Below are positions 19,137-27,148 of a DNA stretch of 64,000 nt, in pieces (the first letter of the stretch is position 1; each line of letters begins with the position of its first letter). The stretch is from positions 1,612,001-1,676,000 of the forward strand of contig NZ_CP136964.1 of assembly GCF_002871345.2 (NCBI RefSeq), in the 5' to 3' direction. Under the pieces are notes generated by a model, which did not search any database, was not told where the DNA came from, and saw only the letters and a list, made by a program, of their open reading frames with translations. Origin of the DNA: Nosocomiicoccus massiliensis. Lineage in GTDB: Bacteria; Bacillota; Bacilli; Staphylococcales; Salinicoccaceae. A program made the position numbers and the translations under genes.

Positions 19137-19904
19137 ATGGATTTAAAAGGTAAAACATATGTAGTAATGGGTGTTGCGAACCAACGTTCAATTGCTTGGG
19201 GAGCAGCGCGTGCATTAGACAAAGCGGGAGCGAATATCGTATTCACGACGTTAAACGACCGTTTTAAAGATCAAATCGAAAAGTTAAAAGGTGAACTCGA
19301 AGGCGACCATGACTTCATGGTAAACTGTGACGTTACGTCAGACGAAGACGTTGAGCGTGCATTTAAAGAAATCGGTGAACACACAGGTGGAATTGATGGT
19401 GTGTTACACGCAATTGCATTTGCGAATAAAGACGAGTTAAAAGGTGGATACTCTGAAACATCACGTGCAGGATTCCAACTTGCATTAGACATTTCAGCAT
19501 ATTCTCTTGCGATCGTTTCAAAAGAAGCGAAGAAAATCTTAAACCCAGGTGGGTCAATCGTAACGATGACTTACTTAGGTGGAGAGCGTGCACTTCCAAA
19601 CTATAACGTTATGGGTGTTGCGAAAGCGGCATTAGAAGCAAGTGTTAAATACTTAGCACTTGACCTTGGTGAAGATGGATACCGTGTAAACGCGGTATCA
19701 GCTGGTCCAATTCGTACGTTAAGTTCATCAGGAATTGGCGAGTTCAAAACGATTTTAAAAGAAATCGAAGAACGTGCACCATTAAAGAGAAACGTCGACC
19801 AATTAGAAGTTGGTAATGCTGTAATGTTCTTATTATCAGATTTAGCATCAGGAATTACAGGAGAAGTATTACACGTCGACTCAGGATATCACGCAATGGC
19901 ATAA
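19137..19904 (+). CDS. fabI: Enoyl-[ACP] reductase FabI
   Basis: A 255-residue short-chain dehydrogenase-type enoyl-ACP reductase that completes each fatty-acid elongation cycle. It shows the glycine-rich start GKTYVVMGVANQRSIAWG, the catalytic Tyr-x6-Lys pattern in YNVMGVAKAALE, and the SAGPIRTLSSSGI loop near the triclosan site. Length matches S. aureus FabI. A strong terminator follows. Confidence 0.96.
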   Translation: MDLKGKTYVVMGVANQRSIAWGAARALDKAGANIVFTTLNDRFKDQIEKLKGELEGDHDFMVNCDVTSDEDVERAFKEIGEHTGGIDGVLHAIAFANKDELKGGYSETSRAGFQLALDISAYSLAIVSKEAKKILNPGGSIVTMTYLGGERALPNYNVMGVAKAALEASVKYLALDLGEDGYRVNAVSAGPIRTLSSSGIGEFKTILKEIEERAPLKRNVDQLEVGNAVMFLLSDLASGITGEVLHVDSGYHAMA

Positions 19905-19909
19905 AAATT

Positions 19910-19941
19910 AAGCTAAGACCATCTGGTCTTAGCTTTTTTAT
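19910..19941. terminator. Terminator after fabI
   Basis: An 11-bp stem (AAGCTAAGACC / GGTCTTAGCTT) closes an ATCT loop and is followed by a T run. It may also serve the converging esterase gene. Confidence 0.9.
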
Positions 19942-19943
19942 CT

Positions 19944-20669
19944 TTACACTCCATAAAAGAATCTAAGTGCGTGTTCAATTTCTGGTTTCCACGTCTTCCA
20001 TATATGGCCACCGTCTAGCTCTTTATACTCGTATCGTTCTGGAATTGAAAAGAGCACTTCGTTTAATTCGCGGTTTGGATCTAAGAAGTTCGCTTGTCTG
20101 CCTGTAATTGTTATGAAATCTTGCTCTTCAAGTCCGATTGTATGGTAAAGATGAATGTTTTCAGTGCCTTCTCTTTCGATAATTTCATTATAAAATTCAT
20201 CAGTAACCTCGGGACTAAAAGCGAGAACGTTTCTAAAAGTTTCCGGATAATTAATTGCGAGTTTTATACTGAAACTACCCGCTAAGCTTTCACCCATTAA
20301 AGCTCTACTGTCGCGATTTTGAATTGTAGGAAACGTATCGTCGACAAACGGAACAAATTCTTTAGCTATAAATTCCATAAATTCGTCTGTATGTTCACCT
20401 TCTGGTTGGAAGTGATGGTTACGCCACTCGACACTCGGGTATGGGATTCCGACGATAATCGCAGCTTCTATCTCACCATCTTTAAAAAGTCGTTCGTAAA
20501 TACGATTGATTTGACCGTATTTAAAAAAGTCTTGTGAGTCAAACGTATAATAGACATGATATTTACGATTATCGTCAAAATCTTTTGGTATATAGTACTC
20601 GAACATAATCGTTTCGTTTAAAATATTGGAATGTATTTCATTGTTATGAATGCCTGTTGTAAAATCCAT
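19944..20669 (-). CDS. Putative esterase (Esterase D-like alpha/beta hydrolase)
   Basis: A 241-residue cytoplasmic alpha/beta hydrolase of the putative esterase family (PF00756 type). The nucleophile elbow is GESLAGS with the serine near residue 116, and a C-terminal histidine is offered by LDGGHIWKTW. There is no signal peptide. Relatives cleave simple esters, S-formylglutathione or siderophores; the substrate here is unknown. The start ATG follows AAAAAGGAG. It diverges from the AI-2E family gene. Confidence 0.8.
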   Translation of the reverse strand: MDFTTGIHNNEIHSNILNETIMFEYYIPKDFDDNRKYHVYYTFDSQDFFKYGQINRIYERLFKDGEIEAAIIVGIPYPSVEWRNHHFQPEGEHTDEFMEFIAKEFVPFVDDTFPTIQNRDSRALMGESLAGSFSIKLAINYPETFRNVLAFSPEVTDEFYNEIIEREGTENIHLYHTIGLEEQDFITITGRQANFLDPNRELNEVLFSIPERYEYKELDGGHIWKTWKPEIEHALRFFYGV

Positions 20670-20795
20670 TGTTATCTCCTTTTTATATATAGTGTAACGT
20701 ATTTACAAAATATTGCAGTTAATCAGGATAATTCTTTCAACTAATTCTTGCATTCAATGATATAATAAAAACAAGTTTCGAAAGGAGACACGTCT

Positions 20796-21902
20796 ATGCT
20801 GAATAAGATTTGGTTTCAAAGTGGTGTAGCGCTGATTATGACGCTCATCATTATATACATGACAGTGAAAGTACAGTATATATTTGTACCGTTTTTCCAA
20901 ATCATTGCGACAATTTTCGTACCTGTACTACTTGCTGGCGTCTTATTTTACATTACGATTCCAATTCAAGAATACCTAGAACGCCATAGCGCACCACGCT
21001 GGCTATCGATGACTTCTGTATTTTTAATTATTGTGATCGTTATTGCAGTGTTATCAATTTCGGTTATTCCGGTAATTACTGAACAAGTTCAAAACTTAAT
21101 TACACGTGGACCGCTCATTCAACGTGAAATTCAAAGCTTCATGAACACAGTAATTACTCAAAGGGACCGTTTACCGTTTGAAGTAAATTTAGATGAAATA
21201 ACGAATCAAGTATTTGAAACAGGGTCTACGATGTTTAGTAGCGTCGTAGCGAATGCATTTAAAATTATAATGAGTACAGTATCGATTGTGATTTCACTTA
21301 TTTTAGTACCATTTTTCTTTATCTTTATGTTAAAAGATCACGAAAAATTTGTACCGACAATTACACGTCCATTTACAGGTCGTTTTAAATTATTTTTACT
21401 CGATACGATTAAAGATATCGATAAAACACTCCGTGCATTTATACAAGGACAAATGCTCGTGTCGTTTATATTATGTATTATTTTATTTATCGGTTATCAG
21501 ATTATCGGTTTAGATTACGCACTATTACTCGCGGTGTTTGCGCTATTTATGAACGTCGTACCGTTCGTTGGACCATGGGTCGCATTTTTACCAGCAGCGA
21601 TTTTAGCGCTCATTCAAGATCCAATTATGTTCATTTGGGTATCACTCATCACACTTGCAGCGCAGCAAATCGAGTCGAATATCATTACGCCAAACGTTAT
21701 GGGTCAGCAACTTGCGTTACATCCTTTAACAGTTATTACAATTGTACTTGCAGCAGGAAATATCGCAGGATTCTTAGGAATTTTAATTGCGATTCCGACA
21801 TACGCTGTTATTAAGTCGATTGTTCAAAACATTTGGCGTTATAGACGTGATTTAAGTCAAACGTTAATTAGTGACGTTAAAGTACCAAAACAAAAATATT
21901 AA
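20796..21902 (+). CDS. AI-2E family transporter (YdiK/PerM type)
   Basis: A 368-residue membrane protein with about eight helices: a pair near the N-terminus, a hydrophilic segment with amphipathic helices near residues 95-150, and a C-terminal bundle with the conserved FALFMNVVPFVGPWVAFLPA and LAAQQIESNIITPNVMGQQLALHPL motifs. The family (PF01594) includes TqsA, reported for AI-2 export, and Na+/H+ antiporters; the substrate cannot be told from sequence. Start ATG follows AAAGGAG. Confidence 0.9.
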   Translation: MLNKIWFQSGVALIMTLIIIYMTVKVQYIFVPFFQIIATIFVPVLLAGVLFYITIPIQEYLERHSAPRWLSMTSVFLIIVIVIAVLSISVIPVITEQVQNLITRGPLIQREIQSFMNTVITQRDRLPFEVNLDEITNQVFETGSTMFSSVVANAFKIIMSTVSIVISLILVPFFFIFMLKDHEKFVPTITRPFTGRFKLFLLDTIKDIDKTLRAFIQGQMLVSFILCIILFIGYQIIGLDYALLLAVFALFMNVVPFVGPWVAFLPAAILALIQDPIMFIWVSLITLAAQQIESNIITPNVMGQQLALHPLTVITIVLAAGNIAGFLGILIAIPTYAVIKSIVQNIWRYRRDLSQTLISDVKVPKQKY

Positions 21903-21908
21903 ATAGCT

Positions 21909-21955
21909 AAATCCTCTCCTGTACTCGATATATAGAGTAAGGAGGGGATTTTTTT
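21909..21955 (+). terminator. Terminator hairpin containing the ribosome binding site of the M23 gene
   Basis: AAATCCTCTCCT (21909-21920) pairs with AGGAGGGGATTT (21940-21951) over 12 bp with one wobble. An inner TACTC/GAGTA stem (21922-21926, 21935-21939) extends it and a T run follows. The 3' arm contains the AGGAGGGG Shine-Dalgarno of the next gene, and the T run leads into its TTG start at 21954. Confidence 0.8.
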
Positions 21956-22643
21956 GAATCCAATAGATATTTTGATTAAGAACAACTTTAAAATGACGAG
22001 TAATCCGCATACGATGACACCGTTTGGGTTTAGAAATTACACAGTGAATAGATTTAATTATGACGCGTATTGTGGAGGGTTTCACAGAGCGTATGATTTT
22101 GCAAAACATGACGGTGCAGCGATTCCTGCAGTGATGAGCGGGGTCGTCGTACAAGGGACGAGTAATTACGGAAATTTTGGTGGAACAGTCGTAATTGCAA
22201 ACAAAGCACTTGGTTACCAAGTAATATACGGCCATTTAAAGAGAAATTTAATCGTGACAATCGGTCAACATGTGAAGTACGGTGAAACAATTGGATATCA
22301 AGGAGATACAAACAATTTAAACGTACCGATGGCAAGCCATCTTCACATTCAGTTTCAGCGATATGGGTATTTAAAAGAAAAAGATTTTGTATGCAATGGT
22401 ATTAGTGCATACGATATTGATTTAAGAAAAGATCGATATTTTAACGGGATATTTATCCCGAAATACAATATGAATATTAGGGGCACACCAAGTTTAAATG
22501 GAAAAATTATCTCATCAGCTAAGCCAAAAGATAACTTAGCATTTAACTCAGTAACTTATAAAGACGGACACTATTGGTTAAAGTTAAATATTGGATATGT
22601 GTCATCTGGTACTCAACAAAATATTTATGGTCATTTTAAATAA
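21954..22643 (+). CDS. M23 family zinc metallopeptidase with C-terminal SH3-like domain
   Basis: A 229-residue LytM/lysostaphin-type endopeptidase. Zinc ligands are visible in HRAYDFA (HxxxD, near residue 44) and in SHLHIQF (HxH, near residue 126), with the catalytic histidine of YGHLK. The last 60 residues (YNMNIRGTPSLNGKII onward) resemble a bacterial SH3 wall-binding module. No signal peptide or membrane helix is seen, which is odd for a cell-wall hydrolase and recalls phage endolysins. The start is TTG with a strong AAGGAGGGG site buried in a hairpin. Confidence 0.85.
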   Translation: MNPIDILIKNNFKMTSNPHTMTPFGFRNYTVNRFNYDAYCGGFHRAYDFAKHDGAAIPAVMSGVVVQGTSNYGNFGGTVVIANKALGYQVIYGHLKRNLIVTIGQHVKYGETIGYQGDTNNLNVPMASHLHIQFQRYGYLKEKDFVCNGISAYDIDLRKDRYFNGIFIPKYNMNIRGTPSLNGKIISSAKPKDNLAFNSVTYKDGHYWLKLNIGYVSSGTQQNIYGHFK

Positions 22644-22678
22644 AAAAGGCTTCAAATCGTTAAGATTTGAAGCCTTTT
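22644..22678. terminator. Bidirectional terminator
   Basis: A perfect 15-bp stem (AAAAGGCTTCAAATC / GATTTGAAGCCTTTT) with a 5-base loop lies between the converging M23 and membrane protein genes. Confidence 0.92.
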
Positions 22679-22680
22679 AA

Positions 22681-23082
22681 TTATTTACGACGACCGCTTT
22701 TTCCAGCCCCATCATCAACTTCTTTTAACATTCTGTTAATCGTTACTTGGTTGAACATTTCAACAACGAAAATTACAACGAATGCATATACAATAGCAAA
22801 TCCAGCTGGTAAAATCGTCCCTTTGACGACAGTTAATACAAGTGCAGGAAGCAATACTGCAGCAATGTATAACACGAGCATCATAATACGATTTGACTCG
22901 ATTTGATCTTGTGCTTGTTTAATTCTTGACGCAAACTCACGTGTAACAAAACCTACGTCAGCATCGTTTGCTCTATCAGTATCGTAAACGCGAGTAACGA
23001 CTGGTAAGTTCGTATACTTATCTGTCTCATAACGCAGATCCATGTGATCATTTGGCCATCTTAATGCTTCAAAAAACTTCAT
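22681..23082 (-). CDS. Small membrane protein of unknown function
   Basis: A 133-residue protein I do not recognise. The N-terminal ~75 residues are hydrophilic and begin MKFFEALRWPNDHMDLRYE. Two adjacent membrane helices follow (about residues 68-90 and 95-115), then a basic C-terminus GAGKSGRRK. I chose the ATG at 23082, which follows GGGAG; an upstream ATG at 23103 overlaps that site. It converges with the M23 gene and is divergent from the Tat-signal gene. Confidence 0.7.
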   Translation of the reverse strand: MKFFEALRWPNDHMDLRYETDKYTNLPVVTRVYDTDRANDADVGFVTREFASRIKQAQDQIESNRIMMLVLYIAAVLLPALVLTVVKGTILPAGFAIVYAFVVIFVVEMFNQVTINRMLKEVDDGAGKSGRRK

Positions 23083-23174
23083 TGTGTGGTGTCTCCCTTT
23101 CAATATCCTTTTAATACTTTAATTATAGACAATTTTTCACAATTTATAAAGACAATTCAAAAATTATTTCACAA

Positions 23175-23196
23175 TTTTGACATAAAATTGTCAAAA
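23175..23196. promoter_or_regulatory. Operator-like dyad upstream of the dehydrogenase operon
   Basis: TTTTGACA and TGTCAAAA form a perfect 8-bp inverted repeat with a 6-base spacer. The left arm contains a consensus -35 (TTGACA, 23177-23182), with a weak -10 TTTATA at 23201-23206. A DNA-binding regulator at this dyad would compete with RNA polymerase. The regulator is unknown. Confidence 0.5.
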
Positions 23197-23280
23197 CCTA
23201 TTTATATCTTCTTTAAAAGGTGTACAATTATAGTTATCTATTCTGTTTTTGCAGATGAAAATTATTAAGGAGTGAGGATT

Positions 23281-24075
23281 ATGGCGGATGAGAAACAATT
23301 CTCAAGACGTGATTTCCTAAAAACAACGGGAGTAGCTACTGGTGGTATTATCGGTGGTAGTTTACTTGGAGGTTTAATCGGATTTAACCTCGATGGTAAA
23401 TCAAGTGACAGTTCAAAAGATTCTAGTGATCAAGGCGGTGGAGATAGCCACGGTGGTCACGATGGTAATGGTGACGGAGGTATGTTCAACGTACCAGACA
23501 AAGGTCGTGTTTTCTTTGAAAACGATGCAGACTTTGCAACGATTGAAGCAGCAATGGAAAGAATCTTCCCAGAAACTGACGTTGGACCAGGAGCTAAAGG
23601 GCTCGGTGCAGCTTACTTCTTAGACGGACAACTCGCTGGAGCATACGGCTTTAACTCAAAAGAATATATGCAAGGACCTTTCCACGAAGGACTTCCAACT
23701 CAAGGGTATCAGTCACACTTAAACCGTGCAGAATACTTCAGACTCGGTGTTAAAAAACTTCAAGAAGAAGCAAAAAGTCGTCACGACGAAAGCTTTTCTC
23801 AACTCGATGAAAAGAAACAAGATGAAATTCTAAAAGACTTCCAAGAAGGTAAAGTTGACTTTGGTGTACCAAAATCAACAGCAACTTCAAGTTACTTCTT
23901 TACGATGCTACGTTCAGCAACTCTAGAAGGTGCATACTGTGATCCAATTTACCACGGTAACAGAAACATGGAAGGCTGGAAAATGAAACAATTCCCAGGC
24001 CACCAGCACTCATACTTAGACGTAATTGAATCAGATGAATTTATGGACATTGAACCATTACCAAACTTTGGTTAA
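23281..24075 (+). CDS. Gluconate 2-dehydrogenase subunit 3 family protein with Tat signal
   Basis: A 264-residue small subunit of a membrane/exported GMC dehydrogenase. The N-terminus carries a complete twin-arginine motif SRRDFLK at residues 9-15, then a hydrophobic Gly-rich stretch. A Ser/Asp/His/Gly-rich linker follows to about residue 70. The rest matches the Gluconate_2-dh3 family (MERIFPETDVGPGAKGLGAAYFLDGQLAG). In known complexes this subunit guides the flavoprotein subunit through Tat. The ATG at 23281 is used; three residues upstream are unlikely. The flavoprotein gene follows after 15 bases and tatC lies 2.2 kb downstream. Confidence 0.9.
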   Translation: MADEKQFSRRDFLKTTGVATGGIIGGSLLGGLIGFNLDGKSSDSSKDSSDQGGGDSHGGHDGNGDGGMFNVPDKGRVFFENDADFATIEAAMERIFPETDVGPGAKGLGAAYFLDGQLAGAYGFNSKEYMQGPFHEGLPTQGYQSHLNRAEYFRLGVKKLQEEAKSRHDESFSQLDEKKQDEILKDFQEGKVDFGVPKSTATSSYFFTMLRSATLEGAYCDPIYHGNRNMEGWKMKQFPGHQHSYLDVIESDEFMDIEPLPNFG

Positions 24076-24090
24076 AAGGAGAATTATTAA

Positions 24091-25818
24091 ATGGCGAAAG
24101 AACTAGAAAAAGTAGATGTACTCACAGTCGGAGCCGGCTGGACAGGGGGCATTGTTGCAGCAGAGGCAGCAAAAGCAGGATTAAAAGTACTCAGCCTTGA
24201 AAGAGGTAAAGAAAGAGGTACAGCAGATTATCAACACGTACACGACGAATTAAAATATGCGATTCGTTATGAATTAATGCAAGACACTTCTAAAGAAACT
24301 GTTACATTTAGAAACAGTCCAGATCAAAAAGCATTACCAATGCGTCAACAAGGATCATTCTTACTCGGTGACAACGTCGGTGGTGCAGGAACACACTGGA
24401 ATGGTTGGGTATACAGATTTTTACCATATGACTTTGAGATCGCATCTAAAACGAAAGAGAGATACGGTGAAGACAGACTTCAAGAAAAAGACGGATACCG
24501 TTTTAGGGACTGGGGTATTACGTATGACGAGTTAGAACCATACTTTACACAATTTGAACAAACAGCTGGTATCGGTGGAACAGTGAACCACTTCGAAGGT
24601 AAAAGAAGTAAAGACTATCCGAACGGTCCAATGATTAAAACTAAAATCATGAAAATTTTTGAAGACGCGACGAAGGATATGGGTTATCATCCTCACTTTT
24701 TACCATCTGCAAATATGTCAGCAGCGTATGAAAACCCAGATGGTGAAAAAATGAATCCATGTCAATATTGTGCGTTCTGTGAACGCTTCGCGTGTGAATA
24801 CGACGCGAAAGCAACACCAGAAGTAACTGTGTTAAAAACAGCACGTCGTCACGATAACTTTGAATTACGTACACATTGTAACGTTGTAGAAGTTTTAACA
24901 GATGACAAAGATAAATCAAAAGTTACGGGTGTTAAATACGTTGACACACTTACGAAAGAAGAATTCATTCAACCTGCGGATATCGTCGTATTAACAAGTT
25001 ATATATTTAACAACTACAAATTACTTGCGGTATCTGACATCGGTGAACAGTACGATCCGAAAACTGAAAAAGGTACGTTAGGACGTAACTATTGTTACCA
25101 AACTTCAGGTGGAGCAACTGGATTCTTTGATGAACAGTTCAACACATTCATGGGCGCAGGAGCGTTAGGTATGTCAATGGATGACTATAACGGTGATAAC
25201 TTTGACCATGAAGATGTAGATTTCTTACATGGCGGAAGTATTACGGTAATTCAGTCAGGTGTCCGTCCTATTTTAACGAACCCTACTAAAAGTGGTACGC
25301 CTTCATGGGGTGCAGAATTTAAAGACGAGTCAATTAAACAATTCACACGTTCATTCTATGTTGGTGGTCAATGCGCAACTAGCCCACATAAAGATAACTA
25401 CTTAGATCTTGATGAGAATTATAAAGATGTATTCGGTGTGCCGCTCGTTAAGTTAACTTATAACTTTACAGATATGGACCGTAATCGTAACAAATACCTA
25501 GCAGAGCGTAGTGTTGAAATCTTAGAGAAAATGGGTGCTAAACATATCGACATGGACCCAGACCTAGGAGATTACGATATCGTACCTTATCAAACAACAC
25601 ACAACACGGGTGGTACTACGATGGGAGACGACCCTGAGACTTCAGTTGTTAACAACTGGTTACAACACTGGGACAGAGATAACCTATTCGTAGTTGGAGC
25701 AGGAAACTTTGCACATAACTCTGGTTACAACCCAACAGGAACAGTCGGTGCATTAGCATACCGCTGTGCAGAAGGTGTTATTAAGTATCATAAAGATAAA
25801 AAACGTTTAGAGAAGTAA
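24091..25818 (+). CDS. GMC family FAD-dependent dehydrogenase, large subunit
   Basis: A 575-residue flavoprotein. The FAD-binding Rossmann motif is VGAGWTGGIVAAEAAKAG (residues 11-28); the active-site region includes HNSGYNPTGTVGALAYR and QTTHNTGGTTMGDDPE. It has no signal peptide itself, consistent with export as a passenger of the Tat-signal subunit encoded just upstream. A cysteine cluster, Cys224-x2-Cys227-x2-Cys230-x4-Cys235, resembles the Fe-S site described for FAD-dependent glucose and fructose dehydrogenases. Substrate (a sugar, sugar acid or polyol) is not predictable. No cytochrome c subunit gene is nearby. Confidence 0.9.
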   Translation: MAKELEKVDVLTVGAGWTGGIVAAEAAKAGLKVLSLERGKERGTADYQHVHDELKYAIRYELMQDTSKETVTFRNSPDQKALPMRQQGSFLLGDNVGGAGTHWNGWVYRFLPYDFEIASKTKERYGEDRLQEKDGYRFRDWGITYDELEPYFTQFEQTAGIGGTVNHFEGKRSKDYPNGPMIKTKIMKIFEDATKDMGYHPHFLPSANMSAAYENPDGEKMNPCQYCAFCERFACEYDAKATPEVTVLKTARRHDNFELRTHCNVVEVLTDDKDKSKVTGVKYVDTLTKEEFIQPADIVVLTSYIFNNYKLLAVSDIGEQYDPKTEKGTLGRNYCYQTSGGATGFFDEQFNTFMGAGALGMSMDDYNGDNFDHEDVDFLHGGSITVIQSGVRPILTNPTKSGTPSWGAEFKDESIKQFTRSFYVGGQCATSPHKDNYLDLDENYKDVFGVPLVKLTYNFTDMDRNRNKYLAERSVEILEKMGAKHIDMDPDLGDYDIVPYQTTHNTGGTTMGDDPETSVVNNWLQHWDRDNLFVVGAGNFAHNSGYNPTGTVGALAYRCAEGVIKYHKDKKRLEK

Positions 25819-25831
25819 ATTAATTTATATG

Positions 25832-25862
25832 AGACTGTAGATGTTTTCTACAGTCTTTTTTC
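25832..25862 (+). terminator. Terminator after the dehydrogenase operon
   Basis: A 10-bp perfect stem (AGACTGTAGA / TCTACAGTCT) with a 5-base loop is followed by a T run. Confidence 0.9.
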
Positions 25863-25891
25863 TTTATCGTCAACGAATAGAGATACAATTT

Positions 25892-26160
25892 AACGCAACA
25901 CGCAATTGCGTAAACGACTATGCAATTAATTTTACGCAAATCAAAATTTACGAGTTTTTTCATCTGAAAGACAGGTCGGAAATGTATCAGAGGTGCCGTT
26001 AGCACGTTTAATTTAACGCAAATCGCTTTTGCGTAAAAGAGTAGTTCATCTATTTGACAATTACGCCGTTTGCGTGAAATAAACAGAGGTCCGTTTAACA
26101 CAAATCGTTTTTGCGTAAAAAGGTAATTCATCTATTTAACGATTACGCTGTTTTGGATCA
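25892..26160. repeat. 82-bp imperfect tandem repeats with ACGCAA/TTGCGT dyads
   Basis: The gap between the GMC gene and tatC (25819-26309) holds no convincing gene. It contains imperfect repeats with an 82-bp period: ACGCAAATC begins at 25934 and 26016, and ACACAAATC at 26098. A further AACGCAA block starts at 25892. Units 2 and 3 share the TTCATCTATTT and TTACGC(C/T)GTTT blocks at the same spacing. Each unit contains a hairpin such as ACGCAAA-TCGC-TTTTGCGT (26016-26034). A TATAAT at 26242-26247 may be the tatC -10 box. Confidence 0.75.
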
Positions 26161-26309
26161 ACTATACGCAGGTTAGAAAATAAAACCGCTTCAATCAGCT
26201 ACAACCACGTTTATAATCTTTTATATCAACACAATGTGTACTATAATAGATAGATGATTTAATGCGTTATTTTTAAAAATTCGTTGATTGGATTAGGTGG
26301 TACATATTT

Positions 26310-27080
26310 ATGTCTAACAATGATGAATATAAAGAAGTACAAGTGAGACGAAAGCGTAAAAAGCTAACTCAAGAAGATAATATGGCGCCTTTAATGGACC
26401 ATATTCTCGATTTAAGATCGGTCGTTATTAAATCAGCAATCACTGTCGTTTTATGCTTTATTGTGATTTTTGCGACGGTCGGTTGGTGGTTTCCATACGT
26501 GTCAAAGGGTGCGAATATTGTCGTATTAGGACCTTTTGAGGTTATTCGTTTTTACTTACAGACAGCTGGTGCGATTAGTATTGGGTTATCAATACCGTTT
26601 ATTTGTTGGTTCTTATGGGGCTTTATGAAACCAGGACTCGTCGAAAAAGAGACGATGTTTATTAAAAGTTCGTTACCAGGAATGTTAATTTTATTTATAG
26701 CAGGTTTACTATTTGGATACTTTGTCGTTCACCCGGTCAGTTATTTCTTTTTAATTTCACTCGGAGAAAAGAACTTTGAAGTAATTGTTACTGCAGATGA
26801 ATATATGAGATTTTTACTGATGACGACCATTCCGTTTGGGTTAATATTCCAACTGCCTGTTGTCATACTATTTTTAAATTATATTGGATTATTAAATGCA
26901 GAAATGATGGTCGCTATAAGAAAATACGTCTATTTTGGACTATTAGTTTTAACGGCGATTATTATGCCTCCAGACGTATTTACACATTTAATAACTTTAA
27001 CGCCAATGATTGTGTTGTATGAGATTAGTATCGTACTTATAAGAAGACGTGAAAGACGACAACAAAAACGTGCAGAATAA
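26310..27080 (+). CDS. tatC: Sec-independent translocase subunit TatC
   Basis: A 256-residue membrane protein with six predicted helices. TatC hallmarks include MAPLMDHILDLRSVV at the first loop, where the signal peptide docks, the FxxP-like GPFEVIRFYLQTAG loop, and FGLIFQLPVVILFLNYIGLL. The Lys/Arg-rich N-terminal extension (about 25 residues) is longer than usual. It forms the Tat receptor with TatA, whose gene was not found in the window. A Tat substrate gene lies just upstream. Confidence 0.93.
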   Translation: MSNNDEYKEVQVRRKRKKLTQEDNMAPLMDHILDLRSVVIKSAITVVLCFIVIFATVGWWFPYVSKGANIVVLGPFEVIRFYLQTAGAISIGLSIPFICWFLWGFMKPGLVEKETMFIKSSLPGMLILFIAGLLFGYFVVHPVSYFFLISLGEKNFEVIVTADEYMRFLLMTTIPFGLIFQLPVVILFLNYIGLLNAEMMVAIRKYVYFGLLVLTAIIMPPDVFTHLITLTPMIVLYEISIVLIRRRERRQQKRAE

Positions 27081-27108
27081 ATACGCCTCTAGGGGCGTAT
27101 TTTATTTT
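27081..27108 (+). terminator. Terminator after tatC
   Basis: An 8-bp stem AATACGCC / GGCGTATT with a 6-base loop is followed by a T-rich stretch. Confidence 0.8.
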
Positions 27109-27148
27109 CATTAATGTATAATTAAATCAAACCGTTAGAGGTGAGAAC

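Noticed and set aside
25820..26131. A 103-codon minus-strand frame before tatC, considered as a possible TatA
   Set aside because: It lacks the single N-terminal helix plus amphipathic helix of TatA, is antisense to a terminator and spans the 82-bp repeats.
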